This document shows, one piece after another, positions 62,377 through 64,000 of a stretch of 64,000 nucleotides of DNA. A program made the position numbers and the translations under genes. How positions within the stretch are numbered: position 1 is the stretch's first letter; each line of letters starts with the position of its first letter. This DNA is from Bacteriovorax sp. PP10 (GTDB lineage Bacteria > Bdellovibrionota > Bacteriovoracia > Bacteriovoracales > Bacteriovoracaceae), in the NCBI RefSeq assembly GCF_035013165.1, contig NZ_JAYGJQ010000001.1, positions 434,001 through 498,000 on the forward strand, written 5' to 3'. The notes under the pieces are model-generated. The model saw nothing but the letters and a program-made list of their open reading frames with translations. It was not told where the DNA came from and did not search any database.

Positions 62377-64000
62377 AGGCTACCCTCTGGGAATTGAAAT
62401 TCTGCAGCATCAGGGTAGACCATTGTCGGCACAGCTGCTTTAGTTGCAGGTAGTGCGTAGACAGGTGCTGTGGCACAAGCACTATAATCTGGAGCATTTT
62501 CTGGTCTAAAATATGGAGCTGTAGATTCAGAAAAGTTATCATTCCAATCAGCAAAATCGTTAACAGGATTTACGACCGTTCCACCCGTTGCACGCATTAG
62601 TATTGGTGACAGTGCAAGGTCTGGCGATTCCTTATCAATTTCATGCTGTAATTTAAATTTCTGATTCCAGTCTCTCACAACGATGTTAGCAGTAGCGACA
62701 GATTCTTGGGCAGCATCAAGACAGCTTACTTGATAGTAAGGGAAGGCTCCGTCAAATGGCCCATACTTACTGTTAATCTTAACTACCTTATAAGGTTTAA
62801 CAGTTCTGGCATTGTTCGCAGTTATAAAGCTTCCGCGTGGAAAACCGTTAATCATGAGGCGAGATGAACCATAGTAAGTTGTATCAGTTCCAGGAGTATA
62901 AAATGCTCCTCTTGTATCCAAAATCGTGAATAAAGTTGAGAGAGTTACATAGCTCAGACTGATGTTATCATCAACATCGGCTGCAGAGGCACTACATTTA
63001 GAACCTGATCCACCTGCTTCTGTAAAAAGGTTATTCACAATTCTTAGATTCGTAATATCACCTTTAGTAATCGGTGCTGTAAAATCCCAAGTCTTGCTAA
63101 ACCCTGTGTCACTATTTGTAATAGTTCCTCTCATACCACTTTTAATAGCAGTATCTTCGAGAACATCTCTAATAGGTCCATCTAAGCAATTTGTAGCTTT
63201 ACCACCACATGATATAACACTCGTACTGCTGAAAGATTCAATGGCCGTTGCCGTGGGATCGTATTTGTAAGTGTGAACAGTAATGCTTCCTTCATCACAG
63301 TTTGGACCACCTTCTAAAGAATAATTTCCATCACAATCTAGGTCTGCTGTAATCTCTCTATCAGAAGGAGTTACTACGTTTGAATTTTCCCATCTTACAA
63401 CTGTCGCATTAGTCATTTTTGGTGACCATTTCCAAAATTGATAAGGAGTAATGGATACGAACTTACATACACCCGGTCCGATTGAAGCTTTAAGCTTCAT
63501 ACCAAAAGAGTGGATATCCTGTTCTTCTCCATCCATAAAACATCTAATGTCACGATGTCCGCGTTCGTTAAAAATATCAGCAGCATTAACTCGACATGAA
63601 TTCGAGTTTTGGTAATCTCCAACTCTGTGAAGCTTGTATGAAGGTGCTCCTGATGTCTCAGATAAAGTAAAATAATCTCTAACTTCAAATCTTATATTTA
63701 CCTTTGATTCGCTTAATAAGTTTTTAGCTGTGATGACATAGTCATCGTTAGCTGATCTTACAAGAGGTATACCAGAGAGAAGGCCAGTTGTTGGACTTAA
63801 TGACATTCCCAGAGGTAGAGTTGGTTCTATTGAATAAGTTATCCCAGATCCAGTTACCAGGTTTGCCTTATATTCTGAGTACACACCTCTTTCAGCAGCA
63901 TAATAGTTATCGTAAGCAATATCCCCAGCAGTAGACCCAATCGTAGCAGTTACACCTGCACCAGTTGAGCGCTCATCAAATTTTAAAACATCTGCATGGC
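62373..64000 (-). CDS. Large exported protein with putative Ig-like (He_PIG) domain, C-terminal part
   Basis: The minus-strand frame is open through the right edge, so the N-terminus with any signal peptide lies outside. A He_PIG/cadherin-like module is visible (GSGITYSIEPTLPLGMSLSPTTGLLSGIP), followed by about 480 residues of beta-rich, Cys-containing sequence (SNSCRVNAADIF, GPGVCKFVSI, CSASAADVDDN). It looks like a surface or secreted adhesin; the exact role is unknown. The 3' end overlaps rimO by four bases. The downstream part has a regular Cys spacing that suggests disulfides. Confidence 0.6.
   Translation of the reverse strand, partial: HADVLKFDERSTGAGVTATIGSTAGDIAYDNYYAAERGVYSEYKANLVTGSGITYSIEPTLPLGMSLSPTTGLLSGIPLVRSANDDYVITAKNLLSESKVNIRFEVRDYFTLSETSGAPSYKLHRVGDYQNSNSCRVNAADIFNERGHRDIRCFMDGEEQDIHSFGMKLKASIGPGVCKFVSITPYQFWKWSPKMTNATVVRWENSNVVTPSDREITADLDCDGNYSLEGGPNCDEGSITVHTYKYDPTATAIESFSSTSVISCGGKATNCLDGPIRDVLEDTAIKSGMRGTITNSDTGFSKTWDFTAPITKGDITNLRIVNNLFTEAGGSGSKCSASAADVDDNISLSYVTLSTLFTILDTRGAFYTPGTDTTYYGSSRLMINGFPRGSFITANNARTVKPYKVVKINSKYGPFDGAFPYYQVSCLDAAQESVATANIVVRDWNQKFKLQHEIDKESPDLALSPILMRATGGTVVNPVNDFADWNDNFSESTAPYFRPENAPDYSACATAPVYALPATKAAVPTMVYPDAAEFQFPEGSL

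Overview
The window is a compact, AT-rich stretch of bacterial chromosome with about 55 protein genes, one tRNA and almost no long gaps. Several things suggest a Bdellovibrionota/Bacteriovoracia-type (former Deltaproteobacteria) genome, for example a Bacteriovorax- or Peredibacter-like organism: many FHA-domain proteins, a receiver protein with the C-terminal tail common in delta-proteobacteria, many lipoproteins and Cys-rich exported proteins, and a GlcNAc/murein recycling set. This is inferred from gene content; there is no rRNA in the window to settle it. No insertion sequence, prophage, CRISPR array or origin was seen.

Layout. Bases 1-4123 hold the end of hemW, a GT2 glycosyltransferase and two membrane GT-C-like proteins with TPR-like tails. 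Bases 4129-8351 hold three Cys-rich pilin-like proteins around a divergent promoter region. One of them lacks the Glu5 typical of major pilins, as GspK/PilX-type tip subunits do. Bases 8423-21288 are an accessory surface or small-molecule cluster: four transferases (GT2, GT2, a DGDN-type transferase, GT2), one more GT-C protein, two twitch-type radical SAM proteins, one radical SAM protein with extra C-terminal cysteines, a small methyltransferase-like protein, a FAD oxidoreductase and an HprK-like P-loop protein. I consider this the best candidate for an undescribed system.

Bases 21463-34261 are housekeeping and envelope genes: grpE-dnaK-dnaJ, an LpoA-like lipoprotein, a tiny basic ORF on the minus strand, an AMP nucleosidase with a Lys-rich tail, mreB, a PilZ protein, a lipoprotein, an OppB/OppC permease pair and nagZ. 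Bases 34360-42808 look like one signalling operon: a TadC-like membrane protein with a Sel1-like exported N-terminus, a DUF192 protein, three FHA proteins (four FHA domains), a PP2C phosphatase and a receiver protein. No Ser/Thr kinase is present in the window.

Bases 42805-53866 carry birA, rph, rdgB, tRNA-Pro(TGG), a large 12-repeat propeller-like lipoprotein, an FAH-family hydrolase, smc, a cupin and a membrane-anchored VOC protein. Bases 53897-56913 are a minus-strand GlcNAc catabolic operon (kinase, NagA deacetylase, SIS-type deaminase). With nagZ and the Slt-like transglycosylase at 58811-60907 it forms a murein breakdown and recycling theme that would suit a predator digesting prey wall. 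The window ends with a Cys-rich exported protein, lolA, slt, rimO and the C-terminal part of a large Ig-like surface protein that runs off the right edge.
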